From Stenopsyche tienmushanensis (lineage: Eukaryota; Arthropoda; Insecta; Trichoptera; Stenopsychidae), in the NCBI GenBank assembly GCA_008973525.1, contig WACJ01000125.1:2108001-2172000 (forward strand): a stretch of 64,000 nucleotides of DNA. Direction: 5' to 3'. A program made the translations under genes and the position numbers. This document shows positions 45,165 to 57,201 of the stretch, in pieces. The notes beneath the pieces are model-generated. The model saw nothing but the letters and a program-made list of their open reading frames with translations. It was not told the origin of the DNA and ran no database searches. Positions within the stretch are counted from its first letter, which is position 1, and each line of letters opens with the position of its first letter.

Positions 45165-45600
45165 ACGTCACAAAAATGTAACTCCACCCGACAGTTGTTC
45201 GGAAAGAGAGGGAGAATCGTTTGTACTCCGTCTCTTTCACATATATCATGAGCCGCCTCTAATATATGTGTGTATGTCTATACATAGCATAAAACAACCA
45301 CTAGACCAGCAGTTTCTAACCTGGGGGTATTTACCCGTGCAGGGAGTAAAACAGCTATTCTGCAGGGGTAATAGTACTGGTATTTTTTTGATATGTAAAT
45401 AATAAAATGACAGATTAGGGCCACGTGACTTGGTACAAATTTTAAATAGGGGTTAAATCAGTTTCTCTCGTAGATCATAGGGCTAAAAAAGACTTAAAAG
45501 ATAAGGTTAGGTTAGGCTTGCTTACTAATAGCTTGCCTATTTTATTATATATTACACAAACACAGCTTTATTTTTACAAACGAAACTTTAAAAAAAAACT
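45165..45600 (-). repeat. S-family copy S5, interrupted by hAT-like insertion
   Basis: GTCACAAAAATGTAACTCCA, ACAGTTGTTCGGAAAGAGAG and TAGCATAAAACAACCACTAG belong to S. The repeat resumes at about 45526 with ACTAATAGCTTGCCTATTTT and ATTATATATTACACAAACAC. Confidence 0.5.
45307..45525 (+). mobile_element. hAT-like insertion within S5
   Basis: Starts CAGCAGTTTCTAACCTGGGG then GTATTTACCC, a close match in form to the CAG-GTTCTCAACCTGGGGG terminal repeat of ZBED-type hAT elements. It is located exactly where S is broken. The right end is degenerate and no exact 8-bp duplication is visible. GGTTAGGTTAGG near the right end is only two telomere-like units. Confidence 0.45.
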
Positions 45601-46803
45601 TACAAACGTGCTTACTATATCGTGTCTGGGTACAAATTGTGAAGACCAACTAAATATTGTGAAGGATTGATAAAATATTTAAACATTAGTAGTAAAAAAA
45701 TCTCTCTAATATCTTGGCTAATTACAGGGTGCGGCAGGGAAACTTCCTTATTTGAAACGCGTACCCTGAAGCGGCAGTTATTCCGAAAAGGATGAGTTGA
45801 AGCTTTTTTTTAAGTTTTGGTCAATAACAAAAAAAACTCCAATATGATAACGCTAGACCTAATTCTATAAGACCAGCACAGAGAAAAATAATTAATTTCG
45901 GTTTATAAAATCTACCCCACCCCCTTATCCTCCAAATAGAGCATAATCTCATTGACATTTGTTTGGGTCCGTAGAACATTAATTATAAAATTAAATTATC
46001 ATAATATTATTGAGAGCTTTTTTTAAAAAATAGCATCGAAAAGTTGCATACTCTGATGAATACTCAGGCTCCTAATCAGTTTATGCATACCAACTAACCG
46101 ACCGTTTTAAACTTCTTATCAATATGAACTCTGCGATCACTTGTTGCGAACTTCTGATGGACTTAAACTTACATTTGGTCGGGATAAGCAGGAGCAGAAA
46201 CAGGTAGCGAGCTTCCGTGGCCCAGTCACAATGAGAGCTTATGTTAAGTAGCGACTGCTAGTGACCGAGTAGTTTAGCTACTGCTCTAATGCTGCTGCCG
46301 GATAGCCTTTTGGGGCTTAATACCGGCACCGACCTGCCAAATGAAGGGACAAAAGCTTAATGCGTACCCATATATTTGGACTTAATGCTCACTATTATGA
46401 AACTTCACACTTTTATCAAGCCGGGACTTCAGCACCAAAGTGTCATCCTGTTTAGATGTAATCAAAGTGCGAAAATTTTACAGCATCATGCTTACTTTGA
46501 AATCGAGTCCAAATGCCTGAAATATCAACAAATTTGAAGCTCGCTTATAAGAGGCAAAAATTTATCATTCGATCTATATCTATTAATTGCATGCTCCAAA
46601 ATGATTAAAAAGAGTATGCATACGCACAATGAGCTTCAAATGCTTGATATTGATTGATAATTTCAAGTTCAATTATTAGGCTACATCCGAATATATGCCA
46701 ATTTATCATAATTAAATTCATTAATAACTACAGTAATACTATTTATGGGAAAATCGAGCAAAAAGAGAACGCTATTGAACGGATGAATCGAATTGATGCG
46801 GTC
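45601..46803. other. No gene recognised
   Basis: Mostly AT-rich; 46100-46400 is mixed in composition. No supported feature. Confidence 0.3.
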
Positions 46804-47288
46804 TTAAGGGGGGCAATCCCTTTAGACGGCTCGCCACTTGTCGAAGGTTTCCTGTTGAACTGAAATCGAAAATGGAAATATTTTTTGATTTTTAATGTGT
46901 AGGCAGTCAACTAAGCTATAAAATTTTTAAAAAGTATAAAATTAAACATTTAGTAGGCTCAATAATTAAACTTTCATATTTTCTTGATAATTTTTACCCC
47001 AAAAAAATAACTTATTTACACGAAAACCTTAAAAACTTTAACTTAGTTGACTAGATAATATTATAGTGAGAAACATCCCAAAGTTTCAATCAGATCGATC
47101 AACAACTTTTTAAGCTACAACTGGCGAACATTTTGAAAATGCAGTTTCGAGATAATCTCGTTTAATGTTTCAATGCGATAAAACTATCAATTTTAGTGAC
47201 TTACCGATCAACTAATGATTCCAGTTGCATATAATAAATCTTCAGCTTTTTCTCAAAGTTTATTATCTATAACTAACTGTTGTTCTTC
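46804..47288 (-). repeat. Mutator-like element, copy M3 (3' end only)
   Basis: TTAAGGGGGGCAATCCCTTT then AGACGGCTCG at the terminus, and close similarity to 470-910 of M1, including CTTAGTTGACTAGATAATAT and GCTACAACTGGCGAACATTT. It ends inside the C-terminal coding part at GTTGTTCTTCG. No transposase signature is retained. Confidence 0.6.
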
Positions 47289-47470
47289 GTTGACCCGCTG
47301 GGTGAACGTTCTAAATGAAACTCATAGGTTATGCTGCCTTCAATATCGAGCGAATGAGGAGGTTAATATATGATACAGGCGATTTGGATGTAGCCCCTTC
47401 CCGTGAATCGATATTGAAGAAACCCATAGTTCTGCAGTGGACTGTTTGTGACTGCACTATGATGATGAAT
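47289..47470 (+). repeat. Possible non-LTR retrotransposon 3' tail
   Basis: CTGCAGTGGACTGTTTGTGA followed by CTGCACTATGATGATGAATT resembles the end of insect RTE-like elements, where a Q-W-T-V C-terminus is followed by an ATG-repeat tail. No catalytic motif is readable, so this is tentative. Confidence 0.25.
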
Positions 47471-47534
47471 TTAGACAAACTGTAAACACTAACTTTACAT
47501 AAACACCATAGAAAACCTTGAGTAAAGATGAATA

Positions 47535-47880
47535 TGTAGCGTAGGTGATTTAATATCCCCACGCAATAGCGCTGTTAGTCTGAGCAGATTTAATGCGCCA
47601 TATTAACAGCGACATCTTACGTCTCTCTTCAGATGCAATGTGTTATTTTAACAGCGCCATCTCTTGTGGCCCTACGGAAACATTGCACCTGCACACCGAC
47701 AGATCGCTTCTTGCGCGTGCACCGTTGCCGGTCGGGGAGTGACGCGCAGGAGGCGGGAGTCGGGGGGTCATCGGTTAGTCTTGGCTGCTGGAGATCGTCC
47801 TTCCTGCAGTCAGATTTCTCTACCTCTCGTGTGGAATAAATAGTTATTTAGAGAAGAGAATCTTTCTATTTGACGCCTGT
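47535..47880 (+). repeat. L-family copy L7 (3' truncated)
   Basis: Starts TGTAGCGTAGGTGATTTAAT, includes the AATAGCGCTGTTAGTCTGAG subfamily insert, the hairpin region (TTGCGCGTGC ... GACGCGCAGG) and AATAAA at about 47837. It stops before the GC-rich last 100 bp of the family. Confidence 0.6.
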
Positions 47881-48943
47881 CAGCCATTTGGAAAATGGAT
47901 AACAAAAAAAGACACATTAAAAAAGGCGCTATTTCAGATAGATTGATATTTGTATGCATACAAATTATTTGTATAGAAATATATGCATACACAAATTTAA
48001 AACTGCCATCATGACTAAAAAACAATTTTTTTTGTGCAATTTTTGATCCGTTAGAGGTAGTCGATAGTTATTTTTGTAATAAAATTTTAGTTAACACATT
48101 ATCGACGGGCATTTGCGCGGACCGCATATGCTCTGGTGCAGGCCTTTTTGTTGTAATATTGCCATTTTTTAAATTCTCACTAAAATACGCGTAACTTTCG
48201 AAGTTTTTAGCATATCTTAATATATTTTTTTTATTTGAATTCATCAATATCAGAAGATTATACCCACAGGCACCAAAATACAAAAAAAATATTTAATAAT
48301 TCTAATGTTCTTAAAAATCAGTCTTATAATACAAATTAAAGTTACATATACATCGAGAATGATAATGTTTTTTCGTATCCCGCTGTTAACGTGTTAAATA
48401 TAATATAGATGACATTTTTATACAACATGTTAAATAAATGTGTTTGAGTAAAAATAGAGTTTAAAGTGATGAAATGCATAGATCTGTGCGACAGTTTTTA
48501 TAGGGTTAATATGAATTTAAATACTTATTACCGCTAATAATCATTTTATTATATATTTACTCATACACATGCTTTAAAAATTAAGATTTTTATTAATGCA
48601 ATCTTAAAAGCGTACGTAGCTTATTGGGTTGTAAATGAAAAGCTTTTATATCGAACAAAGTGTTTGCATTCAACTGAATTCATAATATTTTGTATTTTAA
48701 TACGTTGTTAAAATTGTAGTATCTTCCCAGTGTAAGGATTACACATATTTTAAGAAATAACAGGTAGAATCTTTCAAAGAAAATGTCGCAGACTCAAAAA
48801 TCAACTTCCCTGGCTGAATGTCAAAGTGGAAGTCCAGCCTAGACTATCATCATGAATAACTAACGAACAAAACACAAGCACACTCCGTGATAAGTGTGGT
48901 CCTTGAGTGACCCTCTTTGGAACGTTTCCTCCTTTCTCCTTAC
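47881..48943. other. No gene recognised
   Basis: AT-rich. TTTTATTATATATTTACTCATACACATGC-like sequence near 48543 resembles the S leader in reverse. Confidence 0.3.
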
Positions 48944-49086
48944 CTCTTCGCAGCCAGATGCTTCTGAATAGAATCAAAGCCCGTTTAGTCCTCTGGCCGG
49001 CGGCAACTTGCTTACTACCAATTAGACCTAAGTGTCTTTCTCTTTCCTCTTCCATATACATCTGCCACATGTCTGGGTTCCGTAGC
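48944..49086 (-). other. Candidate exon-like open segment
   Basis: On the minus strand a 143-nt segment is open in one frame and bounded by an AG (49087-49088, after TTTTCCATA) and by a good donor (AGAG/GTAAGG at 48943 downward). The peptide includes MWQMYMEEERERHLGLIGSK and RTKRALILFRSIWLRR, charged and unlike AT-rich chance peptides. An in-frame stop lies just 5' of the AG. I do not recognise the protein. It may equally be chance in a less AT-rich patch. Confidence 0.15.
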
Positions 49087-50149
49087 CTTTATGGAAAAGT
49101 CCGAGCAAAGACCGGACGCTGTGACCAAAGACCCGTGCGACAGCAGGGATTTACTCTGGAGATCGGATGATAAAGAAGGACACTTGCACAAAAGCGCTCA
49201 CTAATCTCTCATAAAAATGTAAGCTTAAAAAAGTCCAATGGGAAATGCCTCGACGTTGCTCTTTGAATAAATCGCATCCTCGAAATCGGGACCCGCCGAC
49301 TAAGGGATTGTATGACAGGACACATTTTAAATACATTATAAAGCTTTGAATGAACAGCACAATATCTCTAATTTGATTAAAAAATATATAATTTTATATA
49401 TAAATCATAACATGACGCTATTGTGAAATATGTGAAATCAATAACTATCAAATGAAATATATCTTATACAAGTAATGGAACAATTGAAAGAAATAAAAGA
49501 TCTTTTACAATTACAGTTTCCACTAATTGGTATATAAATAATGTTATTTTAGCGCGCTCCGCGGCCCCGCTTTACTTCATCAGACCAATATGGTGCATCC
49601 ATTCTCGCAAAATAAATACCTGAATAATGATCATGTTAATGTAAAAACCTTCACGAATATACGCTCAATAACTCACCAAAGTTTTATTGCAATCAGATGA
49701 ACGGCATAAGAATGTATACCTAACAAACCCCTAATTCCGCGACACACATTCATTTTTATACATATAGATAAGCAACTGCTTCGGGTATTATTTTATTGAT
49801 ATCTGATGCTAACCAAAGTATGATGTCAAATATATCATATTTACTTAGTATTTATTATGTAAATTTACATGTCGCTTTTATAAGCAATAGTTGCTTATCA
49901 ACAGTCAGATTAATGACAGGTTTGTAGCTATTTGACTGTCCCAAATAATTTGATTTCATGCATCAGAAGTTTTTTGGCTTTTAGACGTTGAACTGTGTTC
50001 ATTCATCGAATCGGAAAAAAATCGTCTATGAGTGTTTTTGTTCATAAAAAGCATATCCATTTCGATTTCCATACATATGAAAAAACTAACTCAGTTGATT
50101 GATATACACCATATGCATGTAGAATTGCAAGGAAAGCGTATTTAACCTT
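49087..50149. other. No gene recognised
   Basis: AT-rich except near 49100-49320. No supported feature. Confidence 0.3.
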
Positions 50150-50520
50150 TTCGTTAGTGAGCAAATTTAAAATCGATGAAGTCGTTGATGTCATAATCGC
50201 TTTACGCCGATTTCTTTCTGTCAGCTCCTAATCAACGTAAGACAATCTTCAATTCGAGGCAGAGTCAATTCTAAATGAACAGTTGATAGTGAATACAAGA
50301 CCAGGTCATTTCTTTACATAAACAATGCACAAAAAATCGATTCATTTGCTCCTCCTTTAGAAGGAAATGATAATTGAACAAAGACTCATTCAACACGCAG
50401 AGAAGATAAACAAACACTCTCAATAACACAATATTCGGTCGTTTTTTTGCGTAAACAAATAACACACTTGAAATCGAAATCATTATAAGTCGATAAATTT
50501 GGGCTTAGATCCAGAGCTAA
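50150..50520 (+). repeat. B-family copy B3
   Basis: GAGCAAATTTAAAATCGATG, GCTTTACGCCGATTTCTTTC, GTAAGACAATCTTCAATTCG, CCTTTAGAAGGAAATGATAA and CTTGAAATCGAAATCATTAT in the same order as B1. This copy and B1 show the uninterrupted site into which L5 inserted in B2. Confidence 0.6.
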
Positions 50521-52810
50521 ATTTAAAAAAATATGTAACATGTAGTAAAAATAATTCTCTTTAAAGATCTCTAAAAAAATAGAGAAAAAAATAAAAACTA
50601 AAAAAATAATTAGTCAGATAATTTAAAAATTTAGTAAATAATTTATAAGCCTCTTGGATTATCTGAAGAATTGTGTCAAAATCTCAATTAATTTAGAATA
50701 ATATACAACTGTTTTTTATAGTAATATTATCTTAAGCAGAGTTCATTAAATTATGAACAGACAGACATACATACAAGTATTAAATGAATTGCTGATTTGA
50801 CTCAAATTTATACATATATGTCGACTTTTTGATGATGTTTTCGTATGGATTAATATTTTTAAATTATTGTTGATGCACTGAATCGAAGGCTTTATCATGG
50901 TCAATAAATGTTCAACCAATAAGTCTATACATTTAATTTAAGCATTTATATGCATATTTATCAGCATGATATAAAAACCCTCCAATGAACTAAATTAAAT
51001 GTATATACATTTTTACTTTCACAGCGCAAACCTTTAAATATATACTGCAGATAAGTAAATCTGCATTTTTTCTTGCTTGCAACAAGTCCGGTCTGTGTTA
51101 ATAGGCCAACATGTTGTCTTCATAGAATAAATGTTTTTAAATTGTGCCAGCTCTGTTGTCACATATTTGCGTTTTTCCTCCCTAATTAAATCACTGCGGT
51201 AGGTTTTATATAACGTAATCCACAATAAAACTTGTTTTTGTACGAGGAATTACATTGTTATTGTAATGCTTTAAACCAATGCTATTAAACGAATGAATAT
51301 GGTTATATACGTAATAAATTTGACCAGATCGCATTTCCACCCTCCCTTATGACTATGACAAAAAGCAAAACAGCCTCAAAAAAAACGTCAAGCATGCTGA
51401 AATATATATTGAAAGTATTTTATCATTCTTATCTTGAGCAATTAGTAGAACGGTCTAATATGTCCTATCGGGGTCCAATAATTTTAGGAAATAAGCTCTG
51501 CCCCCTATCACCGTTCCATTAGTATTAATCGCCGTGGTCGTTATCGCATCCCCTAAGAGATGTGCCACGATATCTTCAAATCTTCAAAATTAAGGGAAAA
51601 AACTTTCCCTTCCGGTCGCAGTTACAAAGTTATGGTGAAATCGGTTTTGATTCAATTACTCGGCACATAAATTTGCAAAGGTTTTTGTTCCTCAACGTTA
51701 CTCTGCCTGGGGGCTGATATAAGTGTCCCGCTAAACAAGGGAAGAGATAAATCGTATCTCAAGGACTTCGCGTGATGATATTGTATTATTTAATACAATA
51801 TTTTCATCTTTTGATATTTTTAAATAAACAAGTTCTGGATGAAATATAAAGCGTTTTTATCTCAAGCAGATTTGCATAGACGGTGGCGCCGCGCAGTGGC
51901 AATGGATGAACGACCAGATTGCATCATTTACATTTCACAATGATATACTTATGATGACACAATTTTATTGAATGTTTCAAGCGGATTCAAATCCAAATTG
52001 CCAAAAAAATACACCATAGCTACAAAATCCAGATCATGATGATAAAAAATATATTTAAAAATCCTTTGTTATTTCGATGAATTTAGAATATTGTATATTC
52101 CTACAATCAGCAAATTCACAATTATTCAATACATAGTCAAATTTCACAAGGTAGCAATGAAAAATTCCACGTAGGACATAACTACAATTATATTCACGTT
52201 GCAAATAAAATTTCGCAATGCGCCCGAATGCTTATTATGTTTTAAACAATGCAATTTTTGCCATATTTTGAATTCGGATTGCTTTCAATCGAATAGCGAT
52301 GTTTTATTCCAAAAACGATTTTATTTTAACATTTTATTTTTTCTTCTATAATAAGCATTTTACATTAATTATATTGTCAAATTTTCTATTTCTGCTTCTT
52401 CTACATAAGGAATTAAGAATTTACAATGCATTTAAATAATATGCACAAATAATAGAAGAATACTAAATTCTTCGTTTCAAAGTCGAACTAAGTGATCAAT
52501 TAAAGTTCCCCCGTTGATCGCTATCCTCCGTTAATCGCGACCTACATTGGGTCGTATCCAGGATAGAGTTACCTTTAATTGAAATATATATAACTGCAGT
52601 CATTTCGCAGTCCTAGAACATTTGGAGTAAACCTAATTTAAGGATAACAGCAAAGAAAACATCAGCTCACATCTCCGAAAAAAACAAAGGAGATTGGAAT
52701 GCGTTAAAAATTCTGGATACCGGGATACTTAACGGGTATTGATAAGCAAAATATCAAAAAATTGCACAACTGGGGAACAGACGCAACTTCAACTATCCAG
52801 AAAGCATTAT
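50521..52810. other. No gene recognised
   Basis: AT-rich with mixed patches (51460-51780, 52490-52610). No coding region or repeat supported. Confidence 0.3.
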
Positions 52811-52849
52811 AAGAACCGAAAAACTGATATTTTCGTATCAATTTCGTTT

Positions 52850-52910
52850 AAACGATTCGGCGGTTAAACGATTTTACCGGTTATCGGTTTCGTTCCGGTT
52901 CGAAGCCCTG
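52850..52910 (-). mobile_element. hAT-like terminus
   Basis: Read on the minus strand from 52910: CAGGGCTTCGAACCGGAACG then AAACCGATAACCGG. CAGGGCTTCGAACCGG is the form of many hAT terminal repeats, and the following A/C-rich subterminal repeats (ACCGATAACCGGTAAA, ACGATT) are also typical. The other end was not found. Confidence 0.35.
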
Positions 52911-53229
52911 ATAAATACAATCGTATATATTCAAATCAAAAACCTAATTAAATATGAAAGGACGGAATAATATACCAGGTAGTACTTTAGCATCTTTTAA
53001 ATGTTGTTACTCATTTTTAGATCTCTAAAATAAGCCAATCGAGAAAAATTAAAAAGTGACTTCAACACACTCCTTCTGGTACACGGAGTAAGCGCATTAA
53101 AATGTGATTTATTAATTTTTTTCCGATTTTAAAATTAATTTTTGTCACCCTCAATACGTATGTTTATTTTGTATATAAAAATATGATCATAAACTAAAAT
53201 AATTGATGCGTTTAATCTGTATGGTAGTG
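52911..53229. other. AT-rich DNA, nothing recognised
   Basis: No supported feature. Confidence 0.3.
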
Positions 53230-53590
53230 CAGTCGCCTATTTGCGAGCGAGTTCCAATGATTCTGAGACGGAGGGTGTTTTACACGTTGAATTTGGAGAG
53301 GAACAGGAAGAGAGAGATTATCTTGCAGCTCGGAGATTGTGAATGAGAGACAGAGACGGAGAGAGTATCTTGCGTACATCGTACTATTGTATAGATCATT
53401 GACCCAAATTTATCGACTAATAATGATATGTGAATGATAGAATTAATCCATTTCAAGTATATTTTTATGTTTAAATTGTCAAACAGTATATGCTATCGAC
53501 AAGGTGTATTTATGTACAAATTTCATACATGCTGCGATGGTGCTGATAGATAAGTGGATTTGTACGGATGATAAGTGGTGAACAAGCAAA
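53230..53590 (-). repeat. B-family copy B5
   Basis: GACGGAGAGAGTATCTTGCG, CATCGTACTATTGTATAGAT, CGACTAATAATGATATGTGA and GATAGATAAGTGGATTTGTA follow B4 in the same orientation. It ends at ACGGATGATAAGTGG, which B6 has in reverse. Confidence 0.55.
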
Positions 53591-54159
53591 TATAGCGTTC
53601 AATATTATGATGATTTTAAATTAACTCACTATTCAAAGGGTCAATAGCATATATATTTAACTAGACTTCAACACACTCATCTAGGTGGCTCGCAAGAATA
53701 TTTTTAATGTGCAAATGAAGAAATATTTAAAGTGAATAAGTTGTTTATGCGGTTTTAGTTCTGCAGTTATTTGTATGCGATGGAAATATTACAAGGAAAA
53801 ATCCTTTTCATCTTCCCTCCAGGATGCTGCAAAGTGTGTCCATTTTTTGAGCGTGGGGTGGCACATTACATAAATGCTCTTTGTCAATATTGATAGTTTC
53901 AATATATTGGCCAATAAATAATAGTTTTCGGAAAAATAGCCATCACGTGCCGCACACGTGTGGTCCTATCACATTGAGGGACTAACGCTCAGTACAAATT
54001 ACGATCATGCGTGGCCGGAATTTAATATTGAAAACATAATTTTCCTCAAGGAACCGTTAATGGTGCAGCCATATTTCCAGGTGCAAGCTGAATCTTTTTA
54101 CCATTATATTACGCTGAATGGCAAGAAATTTTCCACCTCTTTTACACTATAGACTGAAT
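53591..54159. other. AT-rich DNA, nothing recognised
   Basis: A 64-codon frame at 53958-54152 has no known motif. Confidence 0.3.
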
Positions 54160-54450
54160 AATTCAAAGCCCCGGGGAAAGTTCTCAGAATAACCAAACAA
54201 ATGTACTTTAATATACCGGAGTAAAAATGAACGCTAAGGATATTCCTTGGCCATTATGGAGGGTGAAATTATCAATTTATGGAGCTTTATTCAACTCAAT
54301 GCCAACAACGACTCAAATTATGCAAGGACACTTTATCGTGCTCTCCTGCGGACTTTATCGTCTAATATTTTAATGTAACTCGAAAGAACTCGTTTTAATT
54401 TTAATATCAAATATTGTCCAAGTCATTATTTGGCGCTTAAATGGGGATCA
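54160..54450. other. Patch with repeated TTTATCG/TTTATGG motifs
   Basis: ACTTTATCGT occurs twice, at 54330-54339 and 54352-54361, exactly 22 bp apart (about two helical turns). ATTTATGGAGCTTTATTC lies just upstream. Such TTTAT-A/G motifs are typical of caudal/Abd-B-class homeodomain sites. No coding sequence. Regulatory function is inferred only. Confidence 0.2.
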
Positions 54451-54930
54451 AATTACATCTTTTAAATATAGCTCGAAAGCATGGATGAAATGCCGAACTG
54501 CGTAATTTGTGATACATTTTGATTTTGCCCTATAGAAATCGCATTTATTAATAAAACCAATCGAGAATGTAGCGAAAAGTGATATTCGATACGATCACCA
54601 TTATCGCCCGCCATGTGAATGTTTATATACACAAAAATAATACCAAAATAAACAAATAAAATTGCAATTAATAAAAATACAATCAGAAAATCAATGTTAT
54701 AATATGATTATTACATTAAAAAAAAAACATCAATGTATTATTTGACTGGCATGCTTTTGCAAAATACACGTTTTTCCATATAACAATATCCAATTTGATG
54801 TTAAAGTTTTGAAGCTGTATACAGCAAGAAGCTTTGCCATGCAAAAAAATCAAAATTTCCTCAAGAAATGAATATTTTCCTCACATTATTAGTTTAGCAA
54901 CTTTATAAGGAGGAAATCATAGAGAATACA
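54451..54930. other. AT-rich DNA, nothing recognised
   Basis: No supported feature. Confidence 0.3.
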
Positions 54931-54986
54931 TAGTGTACTCTCAATTATCCAGGTGCGGATTATCCGGTTTGCGGATTATCCACGCC
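54931..54986 (+). mobile_element. pogo/Tigger-like terminus
   Basis: GTGTACTCTCAATTATCCAG followed by GTGCGGATTATCCGGTTTGC and GGATTATCCACG. Repeated GGATTATCC units just inside a CTCTCAATTATCC end are the usual form of insect pogo/Tigger-type terminal repeats. It is preceded by TA. The opposite end was not located. Confidence 0.4.
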
Positions 54987-55067
54987 TAAAAAATATTAAT
55001 TTTTTTTTCTTATATAATTGTGTGACATACACAACAAAATCAACAAAACATCATAAATTTGTATGTC

Positions 55068-55175
55068 CGCCACTTATCATCCGTATAAATCCACTTATCT
55101 GTCAGGACCACCGCAGCGTGTATGAAGCTTGTATTTAAATAAATAAACACTGTCGATAGCACACAATATTCGGTA
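55068..55175 (+). repeat. B-family fragment B6
   Basis: CCACTTATCATCCGTATAAA, CACTTATCTGTCAGGACCAC and AAATAAACACTGTCGATAGC then CACACAATATTCGG, in B order with an internal deletion. Confidence 0.5.
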
Positions 55176-55473
55176 AAAAACGAAAAATTCTGCAAAACAG
55201 TGAAAACCGAAAAAGTCGTTGGCGAAATTATGAAAGTCAACGAAAGAGTTAAATGTAATTTTGAATTAGCCAAATCAATTGCGCGTATGTTAACCGTTTA
55301 ACGTAGACTTTGGGTATTCTACGCCTCGCAGCCGCAGTCTGTTCAAAGTGGAGTAAATAAACATGCTGGCCATCAGAAGCTCTATGAACTGAGATAACTG
55401 GGACTGGTCGACAGAAGCAAGACGAAGATAACTGGGCCCCGGTATTCAGCTGAGAGTTCTCGCCTACGTTACA

Positions 55474-55686
55474 ATGGATAAATTTATTACCAAACGAAAT
55501 CGTGAATCAGACCAAAATATTAATGACACAGGGAGTACAAGTGAAAGAAGTAGTGACGATATTACGAGACATCATACGTCTCATACAAAAGAAAATGTAT
55601 CCAGTAAAATCAGAAAAAATAATCGACAATATTCTGAAGAATATTTATGTTTCGGTTTTACGTATTTTGACGCATTATGTATTTAA
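55474..55686 (+). pseudogene. ZBED-type hAT transposase N-terminal remnant
   Basis: A 70-codon frame starts MDKFITKRNRESDQNINDTG and, after an S/T/D-rich linker, reads RQYSEEYLCFGFTYF before ending. M-D-K-F-KR at the start and a KYSEEYL-FGFT motif about 55 residues later are characteristic of the N-terminus of ZBED5/FAM200-type hAT transposases, where a BED-like zinc finger should follow FGFT. Here the reading ends seven codons later, so the zinc finger, catalytic and dimerisation domains are missing. The start is the first ATG, and matches family starts. Sequence upstream to about 55330 is non-coding and may be its leader. An overlapping frame at 55502-55708 is a by-product. Confidence 0.55.
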
Positions 55687-57201
55687 CTCAAAGTATGAGT
55701 ATATTTGAAAACTTCGGTATTTCGGATTGACATTGCACTATTCGAAAGACTTACCTAAAACAAAGAATTTAAACATCCATTAGACCAAATATTTTGTGTG
55801 TATATTTTAGATGACAAATTAAATGATAGCTCAAATTTATCTTGTAAATCTTATTATCCTTACCTGAGAGCTCTTACTGCATGAATTTTGATGTCCTGGA
55901 CACCTTTGGAATTTGGCTCACCAGCAGTTCTTTTGAACCACACTGTACAATTTTTCACAACGTCCATCTAAACTTAAGACTATTGATTGATCAAGGCTGG
56001 TCGATTTCGCAATCAAACAATTGCGGATTGCTTTTATATTAAACACGATTTCATACCTGAAATTAAATATTTGACACATTTAGTCCAATTATTTAGCTGA
56101 TGATATATTTTTAAAATGATATATGATGTATTTTAATCTAAGGAAAAATTGATGCTTAATGAAGCTTTTAGCTATGAAATGCTAAATGAATCACTTTCGA
56201 ATATCGTATTTTACATATACATTTGAATGTTAGTCGTGACTTTAAAAAAATGATACAAAAATCGGACCTTAATCCTACATATTAAAATAGATATCTTGAT
56301 TTTCCAATCCACTATGAATATTATTTCCGATCTGTGTTCTTGAAATCTCAATGCAATTGTTCAACATTAAACATTTCGATAATAAGCCTAATAATCGTAT
56401 TACAATATACTTAAAAACTATGACTACTTGCCTCAATATTTTAGCTGCATGACGATCAGGATACAGTCTGGAACACGGATCACATTCCGGAACGGCACAA
56501 CACTCTGTGTATTAAAAAATATCACTTAACATACGCACATGCACATCCTAACCTGTGAAAATAAAATATAGCTCTGCACCGAATATTGTTGCATAGCATA
56601 AACTCGACGCCTAAACTAGACGGACAAATTGAAACGCATTTATGACAAATTATTAATATTTATAAGAAAAATATTTTTTAAAAATCATAGGATTAAATAA
56701 GCTGCTGCGATATATTCCCAAAAATATTATTTTTCAAAAAAAATCACCATCCTTTTCGTTGCATAAATATATTATTTTTTAATGAATTTCAAATTTGATA
56801 AAAATATTTTTGGGAATATATCAAAAGAGCTCATCTCAGAGAGAATCTCATGCATTCTTTCAATAGTTTTTCATAATAATTTACATTTAATATTAATACA
56901 TTTATATTCGAACGCTCAGTTGAGCCGTCGAATTAAGCTAGGCGACAATCAGTGCGTGTTCGGTTCTTAGGTTATACGGTTTGGCTTAATCGTCAGAGGG
57001 ATATATCTTAATAAATAAAGTGCAGTGTTGTTCCAGAATGCGTCCCGTACTCCAGGATCTATCCTGAACGTCATGCAGCGTCGATACTCAGGCAAGTGTT
57101 CTTAGTTTTTTAAGTGTTTTGTACTGCGACTTATAGTAAATTGGAGGTCCTTGGTGTCTATTTTAAGATGTAGGATTTAAAGCCGATGAATTATGTTTTT
57201 T
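55687..57201. other. No gene recognised
   Basis: AT-rich. 55880-56060 is less so, and the minus strand there has partial open readings that I could not assign. Confidence 0.3.

Noticed and set aside
45505..45525. Telomeric TTAGG repeat array
   Set aside because: Only about two GGTTA units are present, which is expected by chance and not an interstitial telomere array.
47329..47562. 77-codon minus-strand frame
   Set aside because: No recognisable domain; the opposite strand has a more plausible, though weak, retrotransposon tail.
55880..56060. Antisense coding fragment of a Tc1-like transposase
   Set aside because: Some short readings looked helix-turn-helix-like, but no ordered set of family motifs could be read, so no call is made.
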